From a bacterium (lineage in GTDB: Bacteria; Actinomycetota; Acidimicrobiia; Spongiisociales; JAENVV01), in the NCBI GenBank assembly GCA_024641305.1, contig JAHEDI010000031.1, positions 1 to 38,541 on the forward strand: a stretch of DNA of 38,541 nt. Reading direction: 5' to 3'. A program made the position numbers and the translations under genes. Shown here piece by piece: positions 23,674-30,412 of the stretch; position 1 is the first letter of the stretch, and each line of letters begins with the position of its first letter. The notes beneath the pieces are model-generated. The model had not been told where the DNA came from. It was given only the letters and a program-made list of their open reading frames with translations, and did no database searches.

Positions 23674-25235
23674 CAGTCGGTTTCGGCAGGAGGCAGAAGG
23701 TCAAAGCCCTTTTCGATATCGTCGTCCGACCAGAACCCGGGCAAGGGCACGTCGGTTCCCTGGGCGTAGGCCCGCAACCGGGCGACTCCGGTCGGGTCGA
23801 ACATTTCGATGGCATCGAACACGCTCCACGGACCGACCGCATGAAGCGCTTTATCACCAGGGCTGTTGGCCTTGGGCAGGTTTGACGTGACGATAAGCAG
23901 CTTGGCGGATGGTTCCTTGGCTTTGAGCACGTGAGCCCGACCGAGCGTCTTCCACAGGGTGTCGGTTCGGATCAATCCCGGCCGGACGGTGGTGAAAGCG
24001 CCCGACACGTCCACATAGAAGAGTTGTTCGCCCGGTTCGTCCTCAACGAGAAAGTTGAACTGCACACCTGCCTTGGGGAGCTTTACGTCTTCCTTGATGA
24101 TCTTGAAGCCGGCCTGCTCGAGCACCGCCTGGGCAAGATCCTGGGCCTTCTTGCCCTCCCGCGTGGCCCGCTCCTGAAAGTGTTCGGCTCGATCCTCGTG
24201 GGTTTCAAACAAATCGATCGGGAGCGGTTCGTTGTCGATCGGCATAAATGCCCGACCGGCAGGTCTGCGATGTTTGGTCGCTTCGTATCGTTCAGACGCA
24301 ATCTTGACGTAGTCCTCGTCAAGATCGAAGCCGACCGAACGACGTCCGCTCCGCATCGCCGCCACCATCGTCGTTCCCGACCCCATGAATGGGTCGAGTA
24401 CCAGATCATTCTCGTACGTGTACAACTCGATGAGTCGGCGGGGCAGTTCCACCGGGAAGGGCGCCGGATGATGAACCCTCCGGGCGCTTTCCGGGTCGAT
24501 CCGCCAAACGTCGAGCGTGGCCTCCATGAACTCGTCGGTCGAAAGCGTGTTCTCGTGCGGGTACCCCTCGGTTTCGCGTTGCTTGGCGCTCCGGGCCCGA
24601 TCAAAACGCCCTTTCGAAGCCACGATGACCCGTTCGGTGATGTCGCGCAACACCGGGTTGGCGGCCTTGCGGAACGAACCCCACGCCACCGATCCTGTGG
24701 CCCCGTCAGCCTTGTGCCAGATAATTTCACCCCGCAGCAGCAGGCCGAGGTCATCCTGGAGGATCTTTATGACATCGGCCGACAAGCTCCGATACGGCTT
24801 GCGACCAAGGTTGGCGACGTTGACAGCGATGCGACCGCCTGGTTCGAGAACTCGTTTACATTCCGCGAACACGTCCTTGAGCATTTCGAGGTATTCGAAG
24901 TAGGAGGTGGGAATCTGGGGCGTCGGGCCGTGTCCGCCGTCAGCGCCGAGCACGGCTTGTTCGTATTCTTTGCCGACGAAATACGGCGGGGAGGTAACGA
25001 CCAATGCCACCGACTTGTCGGGGAGGATGTCCATATGTCGCGAGTCGCCATGCACACAAGGAGGATCCGGAAGGATGAGCGTGGCAGGAGCGGGTCCTAG
25101 CTCGTCGTCATCGGAAACATCCGGCGGCGTGAAGCGGGCGTAGAACGCCGAAGCATTGTGGTTCTCTCGTTTGCCCACCCCAAACGCCGACGTTTCCGTC
25201 GCGCGCCGAACCTCGATATCGCTCTCATCAACCAT
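23673..25235 (-). CDS. DNA methyltransferase (N4-cytosine/N6-adenine, beta-type motif order) with C-terminal extension
   Basis: This 520-residue enzyme transfers methyl groups from S-adenosylmethionine to DNA. Motif IV TSPPY is at 81-85 and motif I DPFMGSGTT at 281-289, the order of beta-type enzymes; SPPY favours N4-cytosine but does not prove it. The part from 345 to about 485 is an added domain (DLAQAVLEQAGFKII, VQFNFLVEDE, FYVDVSGAF, DTLWKTLGRAHVL, KLLIVTSNLP) whose predicted alpha-beta-beta-beta-alpha-beta order looks like a PD-(D/E)XK nuclease fold lacking the Lys (D409-V-S). ATG 25235 has TAACCT six bases upstream, so the cassette is probably transcribed leaderless. First gene of a three-gene unit. 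Confidence 0.9.
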   Translation of the reverse strand: MVDESDIEVRRATETSAFGVGKRENHNASAFYARFTPPDVSDDDELGPAPATLILPDPPCVHGDSRHMDILPDKSVALVVTSPPYFVGKEYEQAVLGADGGHGPTPQIPTSYFEYLEMLKDVFAECKRVLEPGGRIAVNVANLGRKPYRSLSADVIKILQDDLGLLLRGEIIWHKADGATGSVAWGSFRKAANPVLRDITERVIVASKGRFDRARSAKQRETEGYPHENTLSTDEFMEATLDVWRIDPESARRVHHPAPFPVELPRRLIELYTYENDLVLDPFMGSGTTMVAAMRSGRRSVGFDLDEDYVKIASERYEATKHRRPAGRAFMPIDNEPLPIDLFETHEDRAEHFQERATREGKKAQDLAQAVLEQAGFKIIKEDVKLPKAGVQFNFLVEDEPGEQLFYVDVSGAFTTVRPGLIRTDTLWKTLGRAHVLKAKEPSAKLLIVTSNLPKANSPGDKALHAVGPWSVFDAIEMFDPTGVARLRAYAQGTDVPLPGFWSDDDIEKGFDLLPPAETD

Positions 25236-25241
25236 GCCGTC

Positions 25242-25247
25242 AGGTTA
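25242..25247 (-). promoter_or_regulatory. -10 box (TAACCT) before methyltransferase cassette
   Basis: Read leftward, TAACCT ends six bases before ATG 25235; no ribosome-binding site. Consistent with a leaderless promoter for the whole cassette. Confidence 0.4.
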
Positions 25248-25350
25248 CCGCCCTCCACCGACACTTTTCGCGACCCGCCGGAAGCCGGCATCACCTGGCG
25301 CCTAGAATCCGCCGATCCGTCGATATTGGGACGTACAGCAAAGGAAGACC

Positions 25351-26274
25351 ATGAAAGCTGTTTTCATGGAACGGCACGGTGATCCGTCGGTTCTCAAATA
25401 TGGCGATATGCCCGATCCAACCCCAGGACCCGGTGAAATCGTCGTCGATATACACGCCGCCAGTGTCAACGGAGCCGACTGGAAAGTGCGGTCGGGGGTC
25501 ACCGCCTCAATATCGGATTTCCCATACATTTTGGGGCGGGATTTCTCCGGAACTGTCAGCGAACTCGGTGCTGGAGTGGTCGACTTTCAAGTTGGCGACG
25601 CCGTATTCGCCGTATGCGACGTTGGCCAGGAAGGCGCCTATGCCGAGAAGATCTCGATCAAAGCCGACATCGTCGCCAGAAAGCCAGCCGACATATCCCA
25701 TGTCGACGCTGCGGCCATGGCACTGGCCGGACTGACCGCATTGGTTTCCATCGAAGACACGTTGGAACTTCAATCTGGTGAAAAGATCTTGATCCAAGGA
25801 GGTGCGGGCGGGGTGGCCAGTTTCGCCATTCAGCTAGCCAAACACATCGGGGCAAGGGTCATCACGACCACCAGCGCAGTCAACCGCGATTACGTTCGGA
25901 GCCTGGGTGCCGACGAGATCATTGACTACAACCTGCAGGACTTCTCCGAGGTCGTAACAGATTGCGACGCCGTGCTCGACACGGTGGGTGGTGAGGTGGC
26001 CCGTCGATGTTTCGCGGTTCTCAAACCGGGTGGCCGGGCCGCCTTTCATGCCTCAGGCCTGACGGCGCCCCAACCAGATCGAGATGACGTGCGCTCCCTC
26101 AGACCGAAAGTCACTCGGGATCGGCCTCACCTTGACCGGATCGTGAAACTGGTGGAGGCCGGTGCGGTGCGAGCACCCGAGATCACGAGGTATCCGCTGT
26201 CGGAAGCCGTCGCCGCCCACCGGGTAAGCGAATCGCGTCATCTGCGCGGCAAACTCGTTTTTGAAGTGCGCTGA
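25351..26274 (+). CDS. Zinc-independent medium-chain dehydrogenase/reductase (quinone oxidoreductase-like)
   Basis: This 307-residue NADPH-dependent oxidoreductase opens MKAVFMERHGDPSVLKYGDM, a quinone-oxidoreductase start. A GroES-like domain (1-120) has the structural ASVNGADWKVR and ILGRDFSGTVSE motifs but not the zinc-binding cysteines of alcohol dehydrogenases. The Rossmann domain shows ILIQGGAGGVASFAIQLAKH (the GGAGGV form of the NADPH motif). It probably reduces quinones or enone-type compounds. AAAGGAAG lies four bases before the ATG. Single gene between two leftward operons. Confidence 0.9.
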   Translation: MKAVFMERHGDPSVLKYGDMPDPTPGPGEIVVDIHAASVNGADWKVRSGVTASISDFPYILGRDFSGTVSELGAGVVDFQVGDAVFAVCDVGQEGAYAEKISIKADIVARKPADISHVDAAAMALAGLTALVSIEDTLELQSGEKILIQGGAGGVASFAIQLAKHIGARVITTTSAVNRDYVRSLGADEIIDYNLQDFSEVVTDCDAVLDTVGGEVARRCFAVLKPGGRAAFHASGLTAPQPDRDDVRSLRPKVTRDRPHLDRIVKLVEAGAVRAPEITRYPLSEAVAAHRVSESRHLRGKLVFEVR

Positions 26275-26291
26275 GACCGCAAGTCTCCTGG

Positions 26292-26468
26292 CTACGGAAA
26301 CACCGAGCGGATGGCGAGGATGAGACCGATGACGATCATGGGCACGCCGACGATGGCGCCGACGACGGTAAGGCTGATGATTACTCCCGCGATCATAAGG
26401 ATGAAGCCAATGACCAGCATGACCAAATGCCCGGCCAGTTTGAATGGCAGCGCCAGAAGTTTGCTCAT
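26292..26468 (-). CDS. 58-residue membrane protein, last gene of RHH/DUF4097 operon
   Basis: The frame reads MSKLLALPFKLAGHLVMLVI, then a second hydrophobic stretch (VVGAIVGVPMIVIGLILAI) ending RSVFP. It is two hydrophobic helices joined by a short Gly-rich turn, with a basic N-terminus. Its ATG overlaps the upstream DUF4097 stop by four bases (ATGA), and it is too well formed to be accidental. I know no function. It may anchor or serve as a partner of the DUF4097 protein. Confidence 0.75.
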   Translation of the reverse strand: MSKLLALPFKLAGHLVMLVIGFILMIAGVIISLTVVGAIVGVPMIVIGLILAIRSVFP

Positions 26469-27226
26469 CCTCTGGTTCCGATCTTGATATCACCCGACAC
26501 CGATTTACAGGTGATGTCGACATGTTTACGTTCCCCCTCGAAGGGGCTACCTCCTTCGGGAACTCGGCAGTTACCCGAGCGACTGAACAGGTCCACGTCG
26601 AGGATCCGCCCGCGCGGCACCGTTACGGAGACGTTGCCGGACATCGTCTTGGAACTGAAGCGTGACCCATCAAACTGGACGACCTTCACATCCCCTGAGA
26701 CCGACTTCGTGATCAAATCGTGCGAGGCGATCTGGATGTCGATGTCACCCGATACCGTCGTCACGGTGGAGTCGCCTTCGGCTCGTTCGACGGTCACGTC
26801 GCCAGACGCGCTGGCGACCGAGAGCCGCCCCGTGACCTTGCCTATATTGGCGTCGCCGCTGGCCGTCTTTAGAGAAACATCGCCGTCGACCTGGCTTGCC
26901 CGGATGTCGCCCGAGGCGAGACGGACGTCGAGTTCACCGATCCGTTCGACGTCGACGTCGACCGAAGCGCCTGCCATGTCCAAACGAGTAGACGAAGGAA
27001 CGATGAGATCGACCTGGTGACTTCCGCTCGCAATGCCGCGCCCCTCGAACCGGACGGTAATCGTGCTTCCGACCTGGGCGATTTCGAATTCAGACGATCG
27101 ACGTCCGGTAATCATGACTTCGACAAGATCAACATCCCCGGTCTGCACCGATAGGCGGCCGGCTGGAAAGCTGACCGCTATCTGCGAACGACCAATGACT
27201 TCGAATACTTCGCGACGATCACTCAT
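26465..27226 (-). CDS. DUF4097 family beta-strand repeat protein
   Basis: This 253-residue protein is built of short degenerate beta repeats: IRASQVDGDVSLKTASGDAN, GRLSVASASGDVTVERAEGD and VSGDIDIQIASHDLITKSVS, with SGD recurring at roughly 20-residue steps. This is the right-handed beta-helix-like pattern of DUF4097, a family often linked to envelope-stress loci, role unproven. No signal peptide or membrane helix is evident, so here it should be cytoplasmic unless the following 58-residue membrane protein recruits it. It is coupled to both neighbours by 4-base overlaps (ATGA). Confidence 0.9.
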   Translation of the reverse strand: MSDRREVFEVIGRSQIAVSFPAGRLSVQTGDVDLVEVMITGRRSSEFEIAQVGSTITVRFEGRGIASGSHQVDLIVPSSTRLDMAGASVDVDVERIGELDVRLASGDIRASQVDGDVSLKTASGDANIGKVTGRLSVASASGDVTVERAEGDSTVTTVSGDIDIQIASHDLITKSVSGDVKVVQFDGSRFSSKTMSGNVSVTVPRGRILDVDLFSRSGNCRVPEGGSPFEGERKHVDITCKSVSGDIKIGTRG

Positions 27227-27669
27227 GTTTCGATCCTGGTGCGCATCCGACCTGAACCGCTCGACGTCTTCCGAAAAGCCTTCGAAGACAAGTTCTTGAC
27301 AACCCAGGCGTTGACGGAGTCGCCCGACTCGCCTGCCTGGCTTTCGATGATCTCTTTGAGCGTGTCGGGTAGCCGCAGCGTGAGGCGGGCTTCGTAGTCA
27401 CCGGCACTGAAACTGACGCCTTCTGGCTGACGAATCTGAATGGTCGGGTCACCGTCCTGAATGACCACGGATACCTCGTAGTCGGGAAGTTGGGCGGATA
27501 CCTCGGTGGCGGCTTGCTGGCCGAGTTCCATGGCGACCTGGCGAATGGCTGGCTCCAATGCCGAAATCACCGCACTTGCCAGGGCGGCGATTTCGGGGTC
27601 ATTACCTGCGAGAACGAGTTGGTTGGTAAGTGATGCTTCGACGGAAGCGACCGCAGCTTCGATATCCAT
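27223..27669 (-). CDS. Ribbon-helix-helix (HicB/Arc-like) DNA-binding protein
   Basis: The C-terminal part (about residues 93-131) reads EARLTLRLPDTLKEIIESQA, GESGDSVNAWVVKNLSSK: a beta-strand, a helix, a turn and a second helix with the SVNAWVV core, the MetJ/Arc ribbon-helix-helix fold. The N-terminal 90 residues are a separate helical region followed by beta text (YEVSVVIQDGDPTIQIRQPE). It probably autoregulates the operon by binding the tandem 11-bp repeats upstream. No toxin such as HicA accompanies it. Its start is one base after the 42-residue gene's stop; its own stop overlaps the DUF4097 start. Confidence 0.85.
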   Translation of the reverse strand: MDIEAAVASVEASLTNQLVLAGNDPEIAALASAVISALEPAIRQVAMELGQQAATEVSAQLPDYEVSVVIQDGDPTIQIRQPEGVSFSAGDYEARLTLRLPDTLKEIIESQAGESGDSVNAWVVKNLSSKAFRKTSSGSGRMRTRIET

Positions 27670-27670
27670 G

Positions 27671-27799
27671 TCAGTGATTCTTCCTGGTGGTTTGGGCCCG
27701 CCGGACGGCGAAACGGCTGGGGGCAGTGAGATGACGATTGATGTCGGCCATACGTGCTTCGTGAAGTCCGCTTGCCAGTTTGAGATTCGTATTGATCAT
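27671..27799 (-). CDS. 42-residue basic peptide, first gene of RHH/DUF4097 operon
   Basis: It reads MINTNLKLASGLHEARMADI and ends RRAQTTRKNH: strongly basic at the C-terminus with no hydrophobic stretch. GGAGGG lies six bases before the ATG, a strong ribosome-binding site, and the stop is one base from the next start. The peptide is too short for a family call; it could bind nucleic acid, act as a leader peptide or work as a small regulator. Confidence 0.65.
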   Translation of the reverse strand: MINTNLKLASGLHEARMADINRHLTAPSRFAVRRAQTTRKNH

Positions 27800-27812
27800 G
27801 GTACACCCTCCT

Positions 27813-27828
27813 GACAGGTATTCCTGTC
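27813..27828. promoter_or_regulatory. Palindrome GACAGG-TATT-CCTGTC
   Basis: A perfect 6-bp inverted repeat with a 4-base centre lies between the tandem repeats and the ribosome-binding site of the 42-residue gene. It may be an operator or a short hairpin in the 5' UTR. Confidence 0.45.
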
Positions 27829-27833
27829 TGTTG

Positions 27834-27863
27834 TGATGTCACAATGATGTCATAATGATGTCA
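27834..27863. repeat. Three tandem 11-bp repeats of TGATGTCA, likely RHH operator
   Basis: TGATGTCA occurs at 27834-27841, 27845-27852 and 27856-27863, exactly 11 bases apart, so the copies lie on one face of the DNA helix. Read leftward, the region also contains two TTGACA hexamers (27864-27859 and 27872-27867), candidate -35 elements. RHH proteins commonly bind such short phased repeats; bound protein would cover the promoter. Confidence 0.65.
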
Positions 27864-27921
27864 ACTTGTCAAGACCCAATTACGGATTCTTGAAAACCCG
27901 CACGGTTAGGGGCCAAATCGC

Positions 27922-28707
27922 CTATGTAGCCGACTCGATTCGCCATCGATCGAGGTTGGCAGCGATGACATCGCGGACTTCAATCACCACATCTTCGGCA
28001 GGTTGATCGGCTTCCCGAAGAATCGGCCGGCCGAAGGAAACCCGCACCCGGGTGCCGAACGGAATCGGGAACATCTTGTTGGTGAGCAGTCGCCACGACC
28101 CATCGATGGTGGTCGGAACAACGTCCATATCCGGGGCGGCTTTCATCAACTGCACGACCCCGACCGGCTTGAACTCTTTGAGGTGGCCGTCACGGGACCG
28201 GGAACCCTCCGGAAAAATGACTGCGGAAACTCCCCTCTCCTGGCAGTGTTTACCGAATTCGCGGATCACTCGTACTGCATCACGCCCTGCCGACCGGTCA
28301 ATGATGGCGTTGCCACCGCGGCGCAGGTTGTACGAGACGAACGGGATCCACTTGCTGAGTTCTTTTTTTGCGATGTACTTAGGGAAGTTGGAGAACAACA
28401 CGCCACCAATGATCGGTACATCAAAGAACGACTGGTGGTTCGACACAAGAATGTACGGGCGGTCGCTGCGGACTTCCGGATCTCGTTCGATCTTGACTCG
28501 CACCCCTGACGGGAAAAAAGCCCAAATGAGAACCCGCTGCATTACCCCGGCGGCCACTTCCACAGAATGCTCTCCAAACAGACGGGCCACCCGGAGAGTC
28601 ACGTCGGCAACCGCAAAGACCACGCCGAAAGACAAAAGCGTGGGAATAGTCGTGATCCAATCCCAGGTCACCAACCAGAACCCACGCGGCTTTTCTGCTG
28701 CTTCCAT
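27922..28707 (-). CDS. 1-acyl-sn-glycerol-3-phosphate acyltransferase, PlsC-like
   Basis: About 261 residues with the acyltransferase signatures NHQSFFDVP (HX4D motif) and FPEGSRSRDG, the two conserved blocks of PlsC-type enzymes; the residues between them include YIAKKELSKWIPFV. One N-terminal hydrophobic segment would anchor it in the inner membrane. It should add the second acyl chain to lysophosphatidic acid in phospholipid synthesis. Adjacent ATGs at 28710 and 28707 are both possible; TACCAT ends six bases before 28707, favouring a leaderless start there. The frame stays open to 28896 but the extension is unlike PlsC. Divergent from the EamA gene. Confidence 0.85.
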   Translation of the reverse strand: MEAAEKPRGFWLVTWDWITTIPTLLSFGVVFAVADVTLRVARLFGEHSVEVAAGVMQRVLIWAFFPSGVRVKIERDPEVRSDRPYILVSNHQSFFDVPIIGGVLFSNFPKYIAKKELSKWIPFVSYNLRRGGNAIIDRSAGRDAVRVIREFGKHCQERGVSAVIFPEGSRSRDGHLKEFKPVGVVQLMKAAPDMDVVPTTIDGSWRLLTNKMFPIPFGTRVRVSFGRPILREADQPAEDVVIEVRDVIAANLDRWRIESAT

Positions 28708-28713
28708 CATGCA

Positions 28714-28719
28714 ATGGTA
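28714..28719 (-). promoter_or_regulatory. -10 box (TACCAT) before PlsC-like gene
   Basis: Read leftward, TACCAT ends six bases before ATG 28707; no clear ribosome-binding site. Confidence 0.35.
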
Positions 28720-28794
28720 ATCGGACACCCTAAACAGGCTTCTCCTCACGGTTCGGGAATCCATCCGAGTGAATCGATCACGTCCCGCCCTGCG

Positions 28795-28800
28795 TAGGAT
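28795..28800 (+). promoter_or_regulatory. -10 box (TAGGAT) before EamA gene
   Basis: TAGGAT ends five bases before ATG 28806, suggesting a leaderless mRNA divergent from the acyltransferase gene. Confidence 0.4.
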
Positions 28801-28805
28801 GCCGG

Positions 28806-29699
28806 ATGATTTCGACCAATGCCGGAAGTCATCCCGGTCGCATCTCAGCGCGCGACTGGGGCCTTCTGCTGACGATCTCGGTGATCTGGGGATCATCGTT
28901 CTTGTGGATCGCCATCGGCCTCGACCATCTCGGGCCGGGAGTCATCGCCACGGTCCGGGTGGCACTCGGAGCGGCGTCTCTGTCGACCCTGCGGGCTTCC
29001 AGGGTCACTATCGCCCGATCCGACTGGCTGGCTATCGCCATCGTCGGTGTGGCCGGCAATGCCGCGCCTGCGCTGCTCTTTGCGCTGGCCGAACAATCGG
29101 TGAGTTCGTCGATTGTCGGCATGTTGAATGCCGCCGTCGGACTCGTGACTCTGTCGATAGCGTTCGCCATGGGTAACCGATCAATGACCGGTCGCCATGT
29201 CGCCGGCCTCACCGTCGGACTGGCCGGGGTCGGCCTTCTGATATGGCCGACCATGCAAGGAGCCCGCGCTGGAGTCGTCGGGGTCGGCTGGGTTGCCCTG
29301 GCGTTGCTCGGGTACGGCCTAACCAACAACGTTCTGCCGCCGTTGCAGCAGAAATATGGTGGTATTGCGGTGATCGCCCGGGCCCAGATGATCGGCACCC
29401 TCGCCCTGCTCCCCTTCGGTATCGCCGACTTTGGCGAATCTACCTTCGCCTGGGGCTCGGTTCTCGCCGTGCTCATCCTGGGGGTCTTCGGGACAGGTGT
29501 CGCCCGGGCCATGTACGCCACCATCCTCGGCCGGGTCGGCGCCCCCCGAGGATCGATCGTTGCCTACATCATCCCGATCGTCGCCGTCATTCTCGGCATC
29601 ACGTTCCGGAACGAACACGTCCAGCTCATCCAACTGGCGGGCCTCGCCCTGGTCCTCGGTAGCGTGTTGCTGACGTCTTCTCGCCTCAAGCAGACCTAG
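28806..29699 (+). CDS. EamA/DMT superfamily transporter
   Basis: This 297-residue protein has ten predicted membrane segments arranged as two EamA repeats of five. The first begins GLLLTISVIWGSSFLWIAIG (the typical WG-S-F start) and the second starts near WVALALLGYGLTNNVLPPLQ. It ends ALVLGSVLLTSSRLKQT. The family exports metabolites such as amino acids or nucleotide bases; substrate cannot be predicted. Confidence 0.9.
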   Translation: MISTNAGSHPGRISARDWGLLLTISVIWGSSFLWIAIGLDHLGPGVIATVRVALGAASLSTLRASRVTIARSDWLAIAIVGVAGNAAPALLFALAEQSVSSSIVGMLNAAVGLVTLSIAFAMGNRSMTGRHVAGLTVGLAGVGLLIWPTMQGARAGVVGVGWVALALLGYGLTNNVLPPLQQKYGGIAVIARAQMIGTLALLPFGIADFGESTFAWGSVLAVLILGVFGTGVARAMYATILGRVGAPRGSIVAYIIPIVAVILGITFRNEHVQLIQLAGLALVLGSVLLTSSRLKQT

Positions 29700-29913
29700 C
29701 TCGTGGCAGTATCCACGGGACCGGAATCTCTCACTGAGTTGGGCCAGGTCGATCTGTAAGCGCGCCGGACCGAGATCAAGATCTGCCACCCGCCCAGGGT
29801 CGTGACGGTTTGTTTCGACCATCGAACCGACGCCTCGTTCAAAGACGACCAGTTCGGAACCGTCAGAATCGATCACCCCATACCGGACAACACCCACCCC
29901 CGCGTTGGGGAGC

Positions 29914-30285
29914 TTAAGAAGATTTCCGAAGGATCTTGTCCATGGCCTTCCCCTTGGCCAGTTCATCCACCAACTTGTCGAGATAGCGGATCTCGCGCAT
30001 CGTAGGTTCCTCGATATCTTCGACCCTGACTCCGCAGACGACGCCGGTGATCAGCAACCGGTTCGGGTTCATCGGCGCCTTGGCGAAGAACGTCTCGAAA
30101 TCGGTCTCCTTCTCCAACTGCGCTTCCAGACGCTTCTGGCTGTAACCCGTGAGCCAACGGATGACTTCGTCGACCTCAGCCTTCGTCCGCCCCTTCCTCT
30201 CGGCCTTCGCCACGTAGAGCGGATAGACACTCCCAACGCTCGTGGAGTAGATCCGGTGCTTCTTCTCGCTGGTTTCTGTCGCCAT
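29914..30285 (-). CDS. DUF2200 family protein
   Basis: This 123-residue protein opens with [20 protein letters not shown], then [20 protein letters not shown] and [20 protein letters not shown], which is the pattern of DUF2200. It is a soluble alpha/beta protein of unknown function. ATG 30285 has GAGGG about seven bases upstream. Divergent from the HNH gene; the region 29700-29913 downstream holds no gene I can support. Confidence 0.85.
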   Translation of the reverse strand: MATETSEKKHRIYSTSVGSVYPLYVAKAERKGRTKAEVDEVIRWLTGYSQKRLEAQLEKETDFETFFAKAPMNPNRLLITGVVCGVRVEDIEEPTMREIRYLDKLVDELAKGKAMDKILRKSS

Positions 30286-30399
30286 CGCGCCCTCGTTCCG
30301 TCATCGTGGTCTGGCCTCAAGCTAATGGATACCATTCGATGAATGGCGGAGCCACGCCTGTCGGGCGAGGAGGGCACATTTTCTGTCACAGGGTCGAGC

Positions 30400-30405
30400 T
30401 AGGAT
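30400..30405 (+). promoter_or_regulatory. -10 box (TAGGAT) before HNH gene
   Basis: TAGGAT ends seven bases before ATG 30413; no ribosome-binding site; leaderless start likely. Confidence 0.4.
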
Positions 30406-30412
30406 CGAACGT

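Noticed and set aside
23931-25100. 389-codon rightward open frame antisense to the methyltransferase
   Set aside because: It is a shadow of the methyltransferase, which has clear motifs; the antisense product shows no family motif or ribosome-binding site.
27223-27669. HicAB-type toxin-antitoxin system
   Set aside because: The RHH domain is HicB/Arc-like, but no HicA or other toxin fold is seen in the operon.
29319-29966. 215-codon leftward frame crossing the 3' end of the EamA gene
   Set aside because: The part in the intergenic region reads somewhat protein-like, but it runs antisense through about 380 bases of the EamA gene and has no clear start.
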